Of a DNA stretch of 23,314 nt, positions 9,090 to 15,557 are shown one piece after another. A program made the translations under genes and the position numbers. Source of the stretch: Proteiniphilum sp. (lineage in GTDB: Bacteria; Bacteroidota; Bacteroidia; Bacteroidales; Dysgonomonadaceae). The notes below the pieces were generated by a model. The model was not told where the DNA came from and ran no database searches. It was given only the letters and a program-made list of their open reading frames with translations. Every line of letters starts with the position of its first letter. The stretch's first letter is position 1. The stretch is from assembly GCA_031255275.1 (NCBI GenBank), contig JAIRSV010000009.1, positions 1 to 23,314 on the forward strand. Direction: 5' to 3'.

Positions 9090-9126
9090 ATATTCCGGTT
9101 GACTTATAAACGCTTGATGTTCCTCC

Positions 9127-9186
9127 TTACGACTTTGAGAGTTGTAAACAGTGCCGCCAATATCCGTTTAAAAGAGAATTTTTCAT
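9127..9186 (-). CDS. Candidate 19-aa trp leader peptide
   Basis: An ATG about 20 bases below a candidate -7 element opens the ORF MKNSLLNGYWRHCLQLSKS, with one Trp codon (residue 10) preceded by Tyr and a stop 38 bases before the terminator stem. Position and size fit a leader peptide, but classical trp leaders have two or more adjacent Trp codons. A second frame across the same stretch encodes a basic amphipathic sequence (FKRILAALFTTLKVV, then RRNIKRL) but lacks an ATG. Either frame, or neither, may be translated. Confidence 0.35.
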   Translation of the reverse strand: MKNSLLNGYWRHCLQLSKS

Positions 9187-9205
9187 ATTTTACTTTGTTT
9201 GGCTG

Positions 9206-9237
9206 CAAAGAAACGTATTTTGAGATTACAATGCAAC
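9206..9237 (-). promoter_or_regulatory. Candidate promoter of the trp operon
   Basis: On the minus strand GTTG (9234-9237), 20 bases, then TTTCTTTG (9206-9213) followed by CAGCC resembles the Bacteroidetes pattern TTTG-N19/20-TAnnTTTG, with one mismatch in the -7 element. It would start transcription near 9198, just before the leader ORF, leaving a ~220-base leader before trpB. Confidence 0.5.
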
Positions 9238-9466
9238 TGTTTTCCTGATTTTAACATACTCATTGCCCGTCAGTAAGCGGCGGTTGCTGCCGTCCCTGAC
9301 TTCTGCGGTGAATGTGGTCTCTTTATCCGTCCGGAGCGGCGGGATTTTTTCCGGAAACCGCTCGGAGAATTTGGGTTGAGGCTGTCCGCCAATAAAAAGA
9401 GGAGGTGGGTAGATTTTTGACAAAAAAAAGGGATTTTTTGACAACGATTATTCGGAATCAATCATA
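9238..9466. other. Intergenic region between divergent trp and DUF3575 transcripts
   Basis: There is no convincing gene here. A minus-strand frame (9226-9444) lacks an ATG start and overlaps the candidate trp promoter. Its C-terminal part (FTAEVRDGSNRRLLTGNEYV) reads somewhat protein-like, so a decayed gene end is possible. Nothing else is recognised. Confidence 0.3.
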
Positions 9467-9474
9467 TACATTTG
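9467..9474 (+). promoter_or_regulatory. -7 promoter element of the DUF3575 gene
   Basis: TACATTTG matches TAnnTTTG exactly and is followed by CAG, as in many Bacteroidetes promoters. The nearest upstream TTTG (9437-9440) is 26 bases away, longer than the usual 19-20. The start codon is ~107 bases downstream, leaving a sizeable leader. Confidence 0.5.
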
Positions 9475-9483
9475 CAGTATGAA

Positions 9484-9533
9484 AAAAAACCGGAGGTTTT
9501 GAAACACCTGCTGCGCACGGCGCAAGGTTTTTT
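9484..9533 (+). terminator. Leader hairpins with terminator-like structure before the DUF3575 gene
   Basis: The leader contains AAAACC-GGA-GGTTTT (9486-9500) and then CCT-GC-TGCGC-ACG-GCGCA-AGG followed by six T (9507-9533), an intrinsic-terminator shape 48 bases before the start codon. The A-rich 5' arm AAAAAACC (9484-9491) could instead pair with GGTTTTTT (9526-9533), which would break both hairpins. A seven-codon ORF, MKKNRRF, begins at 9479 and ends inside the first hairpin. This could be a conditional terminator, but it has been judged by eye only. Confidence 0.4.
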
Positions 9534-9581
9534 GTCTCTGTTCTGTTCATGGATATTTCACATCTAAAAAAATAAAAACGT

Positions 9582-11258
9582 ATGAATGGTAAATTATTGC
9601 TACTAATAGCTGCCGCCCTCTCTGCGGGCGTTTGTTATGCACAGAGAATGAGAATGCCGGAAGACCCGGTAATTTCGCGATGGAATTTGAAGACTAACAT
9701 TTTGTTTGACGTTACGGCTTCGCCGAACCTGGGCGTAGAAGTCGGGCTGGGTGAAAAAACTTCGCTCGACCTGTCGGGCAGTGTGAACCTCTGGGATTTC
9801 ACGAACAACACAAAGTGGAAACACGTACTCGTGCAGCCCGAAGTGAGGTATTGGCCGAAGAAGCGTTATTATGGCTTCTTTCTGGGGCCACACGGCCATT
9901 ATGCCAACTATAACGTGGGACATTTGTTTCACCCTCCGTTTCCGACAAACCTGCGTGATTACCGCTTTGATGGATGGCTGGTCGGCGGGGGACTGACCGT
10001 GGGATACCGCTTTAACCTTTATCGGCGTCTCGGACTGGAGGCGGCTGTGGGCGGAGGCTACGCTCACATAAAATACAAAAGGTGGCATTATGAACTTAAC
10101 GGGCCAGACCTGGGCGGCGGGACGATGGATTTTTTCGGCCCTACGAGAGCATCCCTGTCGCTTATCGTAAACATAGGGAAGGATCTGAGTAGCGGCAGAC
10201 CTTCTTACATTACACCGGTGGTGGTGGAGAGGCCGTTCAAAGAAGCTCCGAGCGTCCCGAATTTTACGGCTTTCTTCGTCAAGCCCGAAATCGAGAGCGT
10301 CAAGCATCGCAGCGAAACGGTTAAGGCGTTTCTGGACTATGAGCAGAACCGTTCCGAAATAGATTCCCGCTTCAGGAACAATGCTGCCGAACTTGCCAAG
10401 ATACAGGCTTTGATAGAGAAGGTAAAGAACAATCCCAAGGCCACCATCACGGGCGTGAGGATAACCAGCTATGCTTCGCCCGAGGGGACTTATGCAACTA
10501 ACCTGGCGCTGTCGAAAAAGCGTACGATTGCGCTGAAGTCTTATATCAAATCCATGTATAATATTCCCGAGCAGTTGTTCACCGTGAGTGACGAGGGCGA
10601 GGACTGGACTACGCTTGACAGTCTTGTTGCCGCCTCCGGCATGATGGACAAGTATCGCATCCTGGAAATCATACGGGGTACGGACATCTTCATGGGACGC
10701 GAAAAGAAGCTGATGGACTTAGCCGGAGGCAATCCCTATCGTGAGATGAAAAGTAGAATGTTTCCGCTGCTTCGCCGTTCGGAATACGAACTGCTCTATA
10801 CGGTAGACTCCTTCAATGTGCCTGAGGCGAGGGAGGTGATAAAGACGCAGCCCAAGATGCTGTCGCTGGAAGAGATGTTTCTGGTGGCCAATTCCTATCC
10901 GGTGGGATCGACCGAGTTCAACGAGGTGATTAATATCGCCGTCGGCCTCTATCCGGGGAACGACACTGCAAACCTGAATGCGGCGGCCTGCGCTCTCAAC
11001 CGCGGGGACAGGGAATCGTCAGCCAGTTACCTTTCGCGCGTGAGTGAACGGGGAAAGAATACGGGTTACCACAATAATATGGGTATACTGTACGCCCTGC
11101 GGGGGGAATATGACAGGGCTGTCACCGAATTTGAACTGGCCGGGCGATCGGACGGGGATGTGGTTCGGAATCTCTCTCTGCTGAAGGATTACCTCATGGA
11201 ACTGGAGGATCTGGAGGATTCCGATGATTTGTATGATGACTCGGATATGGATCTGTGA
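9582..11258 (+). CDS. Outer-membrane DUF3575 protein with OmpA-like and TPR-like regions
   Basis: This 558-aa envelope protein starts with a signal peptide (MNGKLLLLIAAALSAGVCYA, cleavage about residue 20). Residues ~30-210 are a DUF3575-type beta-barrel-like region (NLKTNILFDVTASPNLGVEVGL, then RYWP and GFFLGPHGHY). Residues ~225-370 resemble an OmpA-type periplasmic domain (FNNAAELAKI-like repeat, then ITSYASPEGTYATN..LSKKR), which usually binds peptidoglycan. Residues ~440-545 contain a TPR-like pair (NTGYHNNMGILYALRGEYDRAV), and the tail is very acidic (DSDDLYDDSDMDL). DUF3575 proteins are often found with Mfa-type fimbrial genes in Bacteroidales, but no fimbrial gene is seen here. It is the only plus-strand gene I support, with its own promoter and terminator. 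An anchoring or assembly role is inferred. Confidence 0.85.
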   Translation: MNGKLLLLIAAALSAGVCYAQRMRMPEDPVISRWNLKTNILFDVTASPNLGVEVGLGEKTSLDLSGSVNLWDFTNNTKWKHVLVQPEVRYWPKKRYYGFFLGPHGHYANYNVGHLFHPPFPTNLRDYRFDGWLVGGGLTVGYRFNLYRRLGLEAAVGGGYAHIKYKRWHYELNGPDLGGGTMDFFGPTRASLSLIVNIGKDLSSGRPSYITPVVVERPFKEAPSVPNFTAFFVKPEIESVKHRSETVKAFLDYEQNRSEIDSRFRNNAAELAKIQALIEKVKNNPKATITGVRITSYASPEGTYATNLALSKKRTIALKSYIKSMYNIPEQLFTVSDEGEDWTTLDSLVAASGMMDKYRILEIIRGTDIFMGREKKLMDLAGGNPYREMKSRMFPLLRRSEYELLYTVDSFNVPEAREVIKTQPKMLSLEEMFLVANSYPVGSTEFNEVINIAVGLYPGNDTANLNAAACALNRGDRESSASYLSRVSERGKNTGYHNNMGILYALRGEYDRAVTEFELAGRSDGDVVRNLSLLKDYLMELEDLEDSDDLYDDSDMDL

Positions 11259-11293
11259 TCGCAGGTGAATCCGTACAGTCCGGTATACGACAG

Positions 11294-11325
11294 AAAACCG
11301 GCCCTTTGGGGTCGGTTTTTTCTTT
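11294..11325 (+). terminator. Intrinsic terminator of the DUF3575 gene
   Basis: AAAACCGGCCC and GGGTCGGTTTT pair over a TTTG loop (one G-U pair) and are followed by T-rich sequence, 36 bases after the stop codon. Confidence 0.85.
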
Positions 11326-11369
11326 TGTATGTTGCGTAGCGACGCACCAAGAAGCGGAGAAGTGGAGAT

Positions 11370-11451
11370 AACCAGCTCGGGGAGCGCCGGAGCGGCAAGG
11401 GGCGGGAGCTTCATTAATGGAAAGTTGAAAGTTGAGAGTTGAAAATGTTTA
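11370..11451 (+). repeat. Dispersed GC-rich unit (partial) plus GTTGAAA-type heptamer repeat
   Basis: 11370-11408 is the AACCAGCTCGGGG... unit that recurs ten times in the window; here it lacks its closing hairpin half. It runs into ATTAATGG and then degenerate heptamers (GAAAGTT, GAAAGTT, GAGAGTT) to 11451. The whole block recurs inverted at 12165-12246, so the two form arms of a large inverted repeat around the 21-bp array and the first composite element. Confidence 0.85.
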
Positions 11452-11471
11452 AGAAGCGGAGAAGTAGAGAT

Positions 11472-11530
11472 AACCAGCTCGGGGAGCGCCGGAGCGGCAA
11501 GGGGCGGGAGCACCCGCCCCGACGAGCGAT
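11472..11530 (+). repeat. Dispersed GC-rich unit (complete copy)
   Basis: A complete unit of ~58 bp opens with AACCAGCTCGGGGAGCG and closes with the perfect hairpin GGGGCGGG-AGCA-CCCGCCCC and CGACGAGCGAT. Other copies, complete or partial, lie at 11370, 11895, 12094 (inverted), 12207 (inverted), 12325 (inverted), 16071, 16274 (inverted), 23088 and 23183. None falls inside a conserved gene. Confidence 0.9.
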
Positions 11531-11573
11531 AAAGAATTTACAGCGACTGTTTCCTCCTGCAAAAGCACGCTTT

Positions 11574-11783
11574 TTTCTTATAAGAAATGATTTATTTCCT
11601 GTAAGAAACGATTTGTTTCTTATAAGAAATGGTTTGTTTCTTATAAGAAATGATTTATTTCCTGTAAGAAATGGTTTGTTTCTTATAAGAAATGGTTTAT
11701 TTCCTGTAAGAAATGATCTGTTTCTTATAAGAAATGGTTTATTTCCTGTAAGAAATGGTTTGTTTCTTGCAGGAAATAACAGG
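11574..11783. repeat. Ten tandem 21-bp units built on a 14-bp palindrome
   Basis: Units start every 21 bases from 11574 to 11763; the tenth is degenerate. Type A carries the perfect palindrome TTTCTTATAAGAAA and type B carries TTTCCTGTAAGAAA. Their order is A B A A B A B A B then the decayed unit. Every B is preceded by TTTA and every A after the first by TTTG or TCTG, so the four bases before the palindrome belong to the unit. Because 21 is a multiple of three, both strands stay open and yield spurious seven-residue repeats. There are no unique spacers, so it is not CRISPR. Confidence 0.93.
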
Positions 11784-11802
11784 TGGAGAAATCTGTTTCT
11801 AT

Positions 11803-11880
11803 GATTGAGATTCCTCCGTTTCGCTGACGCTTTAGTCGGAATGACGGCTCCCCATACCCCATCATCACATAGCCACATCA
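11803..11880. repeat. Short dispersed repeat of the GAGATT(T/C)CTC...GGAATGACGG type
   Basis: GAGATTCCTCCG...GTCGGAATGACGG followed by CATCATCACATAGCCACAT is related to the inverted stretch at 23246-23314. The half-palindromic GAGATT.../...AATGACGG pattern is a common intergenic repeat type in this phylum. No gene is seen. Confidence 0.55.
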
Positions 11881-11894
11881 ACCAGCTCGGAGAT

Positions 11895-12152
11895 AACCAG
11901 CTCGGGGAGCGCCGGAGCGGCAAGGGGCGGGAGCACCCGCCCCGACGAACGATTTCTTTATTAAGCGATTTCTTTGTTAATTGTCTGCACTGTGATTCTT
12001 CTGATTTACATGATTTACATGATTATACCGTCGCTACGCGACGGCTATATATATAATGTACAGGGCAAGGCTATGCCTTGCCCTGTTTTCTTTATCGCTC
12101 GTCGGGGCGGGTGCTCCCGCCCCTTGCCGCTCCGGCGTTCCCCGAGCTGGTT
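11895..12152 (+). repeat. Composite repeat element, copy 1 (258 bp, long inverted ends)
   Basis: The ends are inverted copies of the GC-rich unit, with termini AACCAGCTCGGGG and CCCCGAGCTGGTT. Between them lie an AT-rich stretch, TTGTCTGCACTGTGATTC, about two and a half copies of the 9-mer ATGATTTAC, the hairpin CCGTCGC-TAC-GCGACGG (12028-12044) and a 12-bp perfect hairpin with arm ACAGGGCAAGGC around TAT (12060-12086) followed by TTTTC. It encodes nothing recognisable. A near-identical copy lies in the same orientation at 16071-16330. The architecture is MITE-like, but no target duplication is obvious. Confidence 0.9.
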
Positions 12153-12164
12153 ATCTCCACTTTC

Positions 12165-12246
12165 CAAACATTTTCAACTGTCAACTTTCAACTTTCCATT
12201 AATGAAGCTCCCGCCCCTTGCCACTCGGGCGCTCCCCGAGCTAGTT
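12165..12246 (-). repeat. Inverted copy of the heptamer plus GC-rich block
   Basis: The reverse complement of the 11370-11451 block: AAACATTTTCAACTGTCAAC, AACTTTCAACTTTCCATTAAT, then a short GC-rich unit ending in CTAGTT. The arms are ~80 bp and about 715 bp apart. Confidence 0.85.
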
Positions 12247-12251
12247 GTTTT

Positions 12252-12383
12252 TGGCGCACTGGTTACGTAAATCATGTAAATCAAATAAATCAGAAGAATC
12301 ACAGTTCAGACAATTAATAAAGAAATCGCTCGTCGGGGCGGGTGCTCCCGCCCCTTGCCGCTCCGGCGTTCCCCGAGCTAGTT
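12252..12383 (-). repeat. Variant dispersed element (inverted orientation)
   Basis: Read on the minus strand: a GC-rich unit (12325-12383), TTGTCTGAACTGTGATTC, the ATGATTTAC-type 9-mers, then ACGTAACCAGTGCGCCAAAAAC. The same variant is at 23088-23241 on the plus strand. It replaces the hairpin-rich core of the composite element with this other tail, so there are at least two subfamilies. It abuts and appears to cut off the membrane-protein gene that follows. Confidence 0.8.
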
Positions 12384-12661
12384 TTCTCCACTTCTCCACA
12401 TTGCCACCCCAATGCGGTTTCAAACAGGACGATCAGAATCAGCCATACCAATCCGATTTTCACATACGTTTTTCCGGTTCCTTTGCCCGACTTAGGTATG
12501 AATATCAGCGAAATCAGAAATACCATCAAACAGAGGGTGATGCCGCTGATCGGCAAGGCATAGTCACTGATCAGGGCGACAAGTACTACTTCCCTGATTC
12601 CTCCATTCAGGACAGCAAGCGGAATAATCGACAACCAGATCAATAATGATTTCTTTATCAT
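12314..12661 (-). pseudogene. Small integral membrane protein, C-terminus replaced by repeat
   Basis: From MIKKSLLIWLSIIPLAVLNGG the frame encodes three to four hydrophobic segments over ~86 residues (REVVLVALISDYALPISGIT, CLMVFLISLIFIPKSGKGT, VKIGLVWLILIVLFETALG). It then runs straight into translated repeat sequence (from about 12400 down to the stop at 12314). The N-terminal part resembles small uncharacterised Bacteroidetes membrane proteins of roughly 130 residues as I remember them. The natural C-terminal part is missing, so I call it truncated by the repeat. The start is 7 bases after the primase-helicase stop, so they may be co-transcribed. Confidence 0.55.
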
Positions 12662-12668
12662 GTTGCTG

Positions 12669-14804
12669 TTATTTCCTGAGTTTATTATAATATCGGTTCC
12701 GCTGCTTGAACATCTTATCGAAATACTCAATTTTGGAATCCCTATAATCAAAAATAACCGGAGGCTTGCCGGAACGCTGCACACGTCCGATGTACTGTAT
12801 CAACTTACCTTCAAACGTGAAGGGATAAACGATAAACAGGCACTCCAATGCACTTATATCTATCCCCTCGCCGAAATATTGTCCAGTGGAGATAATAATC
12901 TGGAAATGCCCTTGCCCGATTTGTTCCAATTTACTTTTCCGGCTTCTTTCCGAATCATCTCCTGATATAGCTATCGTTTCATATTTTTCCTTTAAATAAA
13001 GATTGAGAATATCTACATGGGACTTTCTTTCGGTGAGTATTAAAATGGACTTGAACCGACTTATGTTTTCATCAATATCTTTCAAAATTAGATTGTTCCT
13101 GTTGGTATCGTATATGAGAACACGGGAAACAGTCTCGTAATTATCCGTCTTATAATTAAACGGGACGAACAGTTCGGTATCTCTTATGTGGATTTCCGCT
13201 TTGCTGTTCTGTTGTTCCAGTAACTCCTTTTGGGTCATCTCATAAATGATGTTGCCGATATAAACATATATCAGCTTTTCATCATTATTTTTCCGTTTCG
13301 GGGTTGCAGTCAGACCATACAGATAATAGCAATTCAGTTGAGTGATGACTTCTCGAAACGATTTGGCAGGTATGTGATGGCATTCATCGACAATAACCAT
13401 CCCGAATCTGTTTTTCAATTCGGTCAGGTCACCTTTCGTCAATGATTGTATCATGGCAATCGTTATCTCTTTGCCTGTTTTATCTTTCTGATTCCCAATC
13501 TGACCGATTTGTTTTTTAGGAATAGACAGGAAATTCTGAATCCTGTCAATCCATTGGTCGAATAATTGCTTCCTATGAACCAATATCAGGGTCGGTTGCT
13601 TCTTCCGTGCAATTAGTTCCAGTCCTATAATCGTTTTACCAGAACCGGGCGGAGATACTATTACTCCAAAATCCTTCGCTTCTGCTCGCTCCAACACTTC
13701 TTCCTGGTGCGGAAGCAGGTCGATTTTAGAATTTACTTTAATTTCATCCTGTTTGCATCGCTCGTCAATAATCTTTATGGGAATACTCTCCGAATTGCAG
13801 AATTTTACAAGCGATGAGGCAAATCCGCGGGGAATAATGATTCCTTCCGGGGTTTCTTCAATCAGTTTGAAATATTTTTCAATGTTATATGCTGTCTTTC
13901 CCAAGCGTTTCTTTACGATGTAGTCAGAATTCAGAAAGTTCAGGTTATCCCTCAGAAAATCTATCAATTTCTGATTTAATTGCACCCTTTTCAGATATAT
14001 TTCGCTGTTGATAAGAATTTCCAGTTCGAATAAAGATTTTGAACCGATATATTTTGAGGTAAAGACTTCTTTTGAATTTCCGCAGAGTTGCAAGTATAGG
14101 GAATCAATCTTTTGCCTGGGTACTTTCTGTATAGTTTTCAGGAAATCCCATTGGTTTTCGACAGGTTCGAATGTATCCGGATTCAGGAAGCACGAATTTC
14201 CACATGTTAATGAATTTCCTTGTAATGGAAGGGCAATCAGGTTGCCGATACCTTTTCCCGAATGAGTGTCCTGATTTGGGAAAAGCCTGTCGAAACTCGG
14301 CTCTTTTTCAAATTTGGAAATGATTTCCGCCTGCAACAGAAGTTCAAACACGATTTTACGGCTCTGAAATGAGGGAATATTTTCCTCGAAGAATAACCAT
14401 AAATGTCCGCCATTGCCGGAACGGGAACGCTCAATTACGACAGGTAATTCTACTTCCTGACAAACTTTGTATAATTTGAGAATGGATTCCTGCCAGTTAT
14501 CTTCATCAAAGTCGGCGGCAATAAAAAATGAGGTGTTATCCGACAACAGGGGATAGATTCCGATTGTAACTTTTCCAGAGAAGTGCTCCTTTAGTGCGGC
14601 ATCATTAAAAGGCAGGTATTCTTTTCGGGTATAGTTGGCAAAAGTTCCTCCCGATCGCTTATGACGATTATAATCGTCCCAATTCACTTTGCAGGCAGGC
14701 ATATATCCGCTTCGCCCATCCTTTTCCCAACGGACGGCATAGACATCTCCCCGTCCTCGAAAAAGAGACTTGTAAACATCAATATGGGATTGGGATATTT
14801 GCAT
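12669..14804 (-). CDS. TOTE-type primase-polymerase fused to SF2 helicase
   Basis: This 711-aa protein has two modules. Residues ~15-245 look like the archaeo-eukaryotic primase (AEP) domain of TOTE conflict systems: FFIAADFDED carries the metal-binding Asp98 and Asp100, SGNGGHLWLFFEE carries the nucleotide-site His134, and FDRLFPNQD and GNLIALPLQG follow as in that family. Residues ~360-711 are a superfamily 2 helicase: VSPPGSGKT (Lys390), VIVDECHHIP (DECH, 473-476), LTATPKRK, and QYIGRVQRSG near the C-terminus as motif VI. TOTE systems were proposed from comparative genomics as anti-invader modules; I see no nuclease domain, unlike larger TOTE loci. The start at 14802-14804 lies 9 bases after the end of the shortened RhuM ORF. 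Base use is clearly AT-richer than the flanking operons, suggesting transfer. It appears intact. Confidence 0.85.
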   Translation of the reverse strand: MQISQSHIDVYKSLFRGRGDVYAVRWEKDGRSGYMPACKVNWDDYNRHKRSGGTFANYTRKEYLPFNDAALKEHFSGKVTIGIYPLLSDNTSFFIAADFDEDNWQESILKLYKVCQEVELPVVIERSRSGNGGHLWLFFEENIPSFQSRKIVFELLLQAEIISKFEKEPSFDRLFPNQDTHSGKGIGNLIALPLQGNSLTCGNSCFLNPDTFEPVENQWDFLKTIQKVPRQKIDSLYLQLCGNSKEVFTSKYIGSKSLFELEILINSEIYLKRVQLNQKLIDFLRDNLNFLNSDYIVKKRLGKTAYNIEKYFKLIEETPEGIIIPRGFASSLVKFCNSESIPIKIIDERCKQDEIKVNSKIDLLPHQEEVLERAEAKDFGVIVSPPGSGKTIIGLELIARKKQPTLILVHRKQLFDQWIDRIQNFLSIPKKQIGQIGNQKDKTGKEITIAMIQSLTKGDLTELKNRFGMVIVDECHHIPAKSFREVITQLNCYYLYGLTATPKRKNNDEKLIYVYIGNIIYEMTQKELLEQQNSKAEIHIRDTELFVPFNYKTDNYETVSRVLIYDTNRNNLILKDIDENISRFKSILILTERKSHVDILNLYLKEKYETIAISGDDSERSRKSKLEQIGQGHFQIIISTGQYFGEGIDISALECLFIVYPFTFEGKLIQYIGRVQRSGKPPVIFDYRDSKIEYFDKMFKQRNRYYNKLRK

Positions 14805-14813
14805 TTGGGAAAA

Positions 14814-15203
14814 TTAACCGTTAATCCATTTTATTCTCGTTGTCTGTCTGAGATTTGCCCATTGTTTGAATCGTGTTGCCACTTGCGATTTAACGTGGTA
14901 ACCAATAGCGATAATCATATCCAGATTATAATGTTCGATTTGTCGTTTTACCGAACGGGTGCCTTCATTTCGAACTAACAAGAAATACTTGTGAGTTGCC
15001 TCTTTCGACAATTCGCCTTCATCTATGATGCCATTAATATGCAGACTGATATTTTGTTGCGTGGTATCGAACAACAGGGCGATTTGTTGTTGCGAAAGCC
15101 AAACATCCTGCCCGTCAAAACGGACATTGACATTGGTTACTCTATTGTCGTCCTGATAGAGGACAAACTGACTGTTGGTCGGTTGGATTTTATCGTTGGG
15201 CAT
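14814..15203 (-). pseudogene. RhuM-family protein, N-terminal domain only (129 aa)
   Basis: The protein shows the RhuM-family N-terminal module: WLSQQQIALLFDTTQQNISLH, INGIIDEGELSKEAT, EGTRSVKRQIEHYNLDMI and IAIGYHVKSQVATRFKQWA. Family members I know of continue for roughly another 200 residues. Here the match ends after RFKQWA and a stop follows 13 codons later. RhuM proteins are of unclear biochemical function, often lie near restriction or other defence genes, and have a DNA-binding-like N-terminus. It is either a truncated remnant or a deliberately short DNA-binding partner of the helicase that starts 9 bases later; the abrupt loss of homology favours truncation. Confidence 0.75.
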
Positions 15204-15230
15204 GATTTCTTTTCTTAATATTTTAGTTCT

Positions 15231-15404
15231 CTAATCCCACAAACTAATTCTACAGTTGATTTTAAACTCAACTTTTAGTGTGCTTTCGAGTTCTGCTTTG
15301 ACTGTATCGGCAGTATCCCGACTTATCTCTTTTTCTACAGGATTAACGAAATAACCGGCGATACAGTCAGATAATTGCTCTTCTCCAAATGCAATAGTCC
15401 CCAA
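15231..15404 (-). pseudogene. Unidentified C-terminal gene fragment
   Basis: A frame with no ATG start reads GTIAFGEEQLSDCIAGYFV, then NPVEKEISRDTADTVKAELE and a stop. It looks like genuine coding sequence (acidic/basic helix pattern) but I do not recognise it. It begins one frame off the ASCH-like fragment, overlapping its last ~40 bases, so the two were probably joined by a deletion. Confidence 0.4.
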
Positions 15405-15519
15405 TGTTCACATGGGGCTTTAGTTTACGTAACTTTATTGTTTTTTCTTTTGTTACGATCTGGTTCGCAAATTCGGGCTTTACCGAAATAAACAAATATT
15501 TTCGTATGTTGTCTTTCAT
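15367..15519 (-). pseudogene. ASCH-domain-like protein fragment (50 aa)
   Basis: MKDNIRKYLFISVKPEFANQ and IVTKEKTIKLRKLKPHVNIG match the opening of ASCH/EVE-like RNA- or modified-base-binding proteins (pattern LSIKPEF..KI..G.K..E.RK..P....GD). The reading frame ends 10 residues later, about half-way through the expected domain of ~110 residues. ASCH and EVE proteins often lie beside restriction-modification genes. The fragment is too short to function as a full domain. Confidence 0.5.
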
Positions 15520-15557
15520 TTTCACGTACTCCTGCTTGATAAGCCTGATTAAAAATG

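Noticed and set aside
9226..9444. Minus-strand 72-codon frame upstream of the trp promoter
   Set aside because: No ATG start, overlaps the candidate promoter and no family recognised; at most a decayed gene end.
11414..11923. Minus-strand 169-aa and plus-strand 121-aa ORFs with seven-residue repeats (FLIRNKP / FLIRNGL)
   Set aside because: Both arise because the 21-bp array has a period divisible by three and lacks stops; the ends are translated dispersed repeats. No independent coding signal.
11895..12152. Insertion sequence with transposase
   Set aside because: The element has inverted ends but only ~255 bp and no transposase frame; it can only be a non-autonomous element at most.
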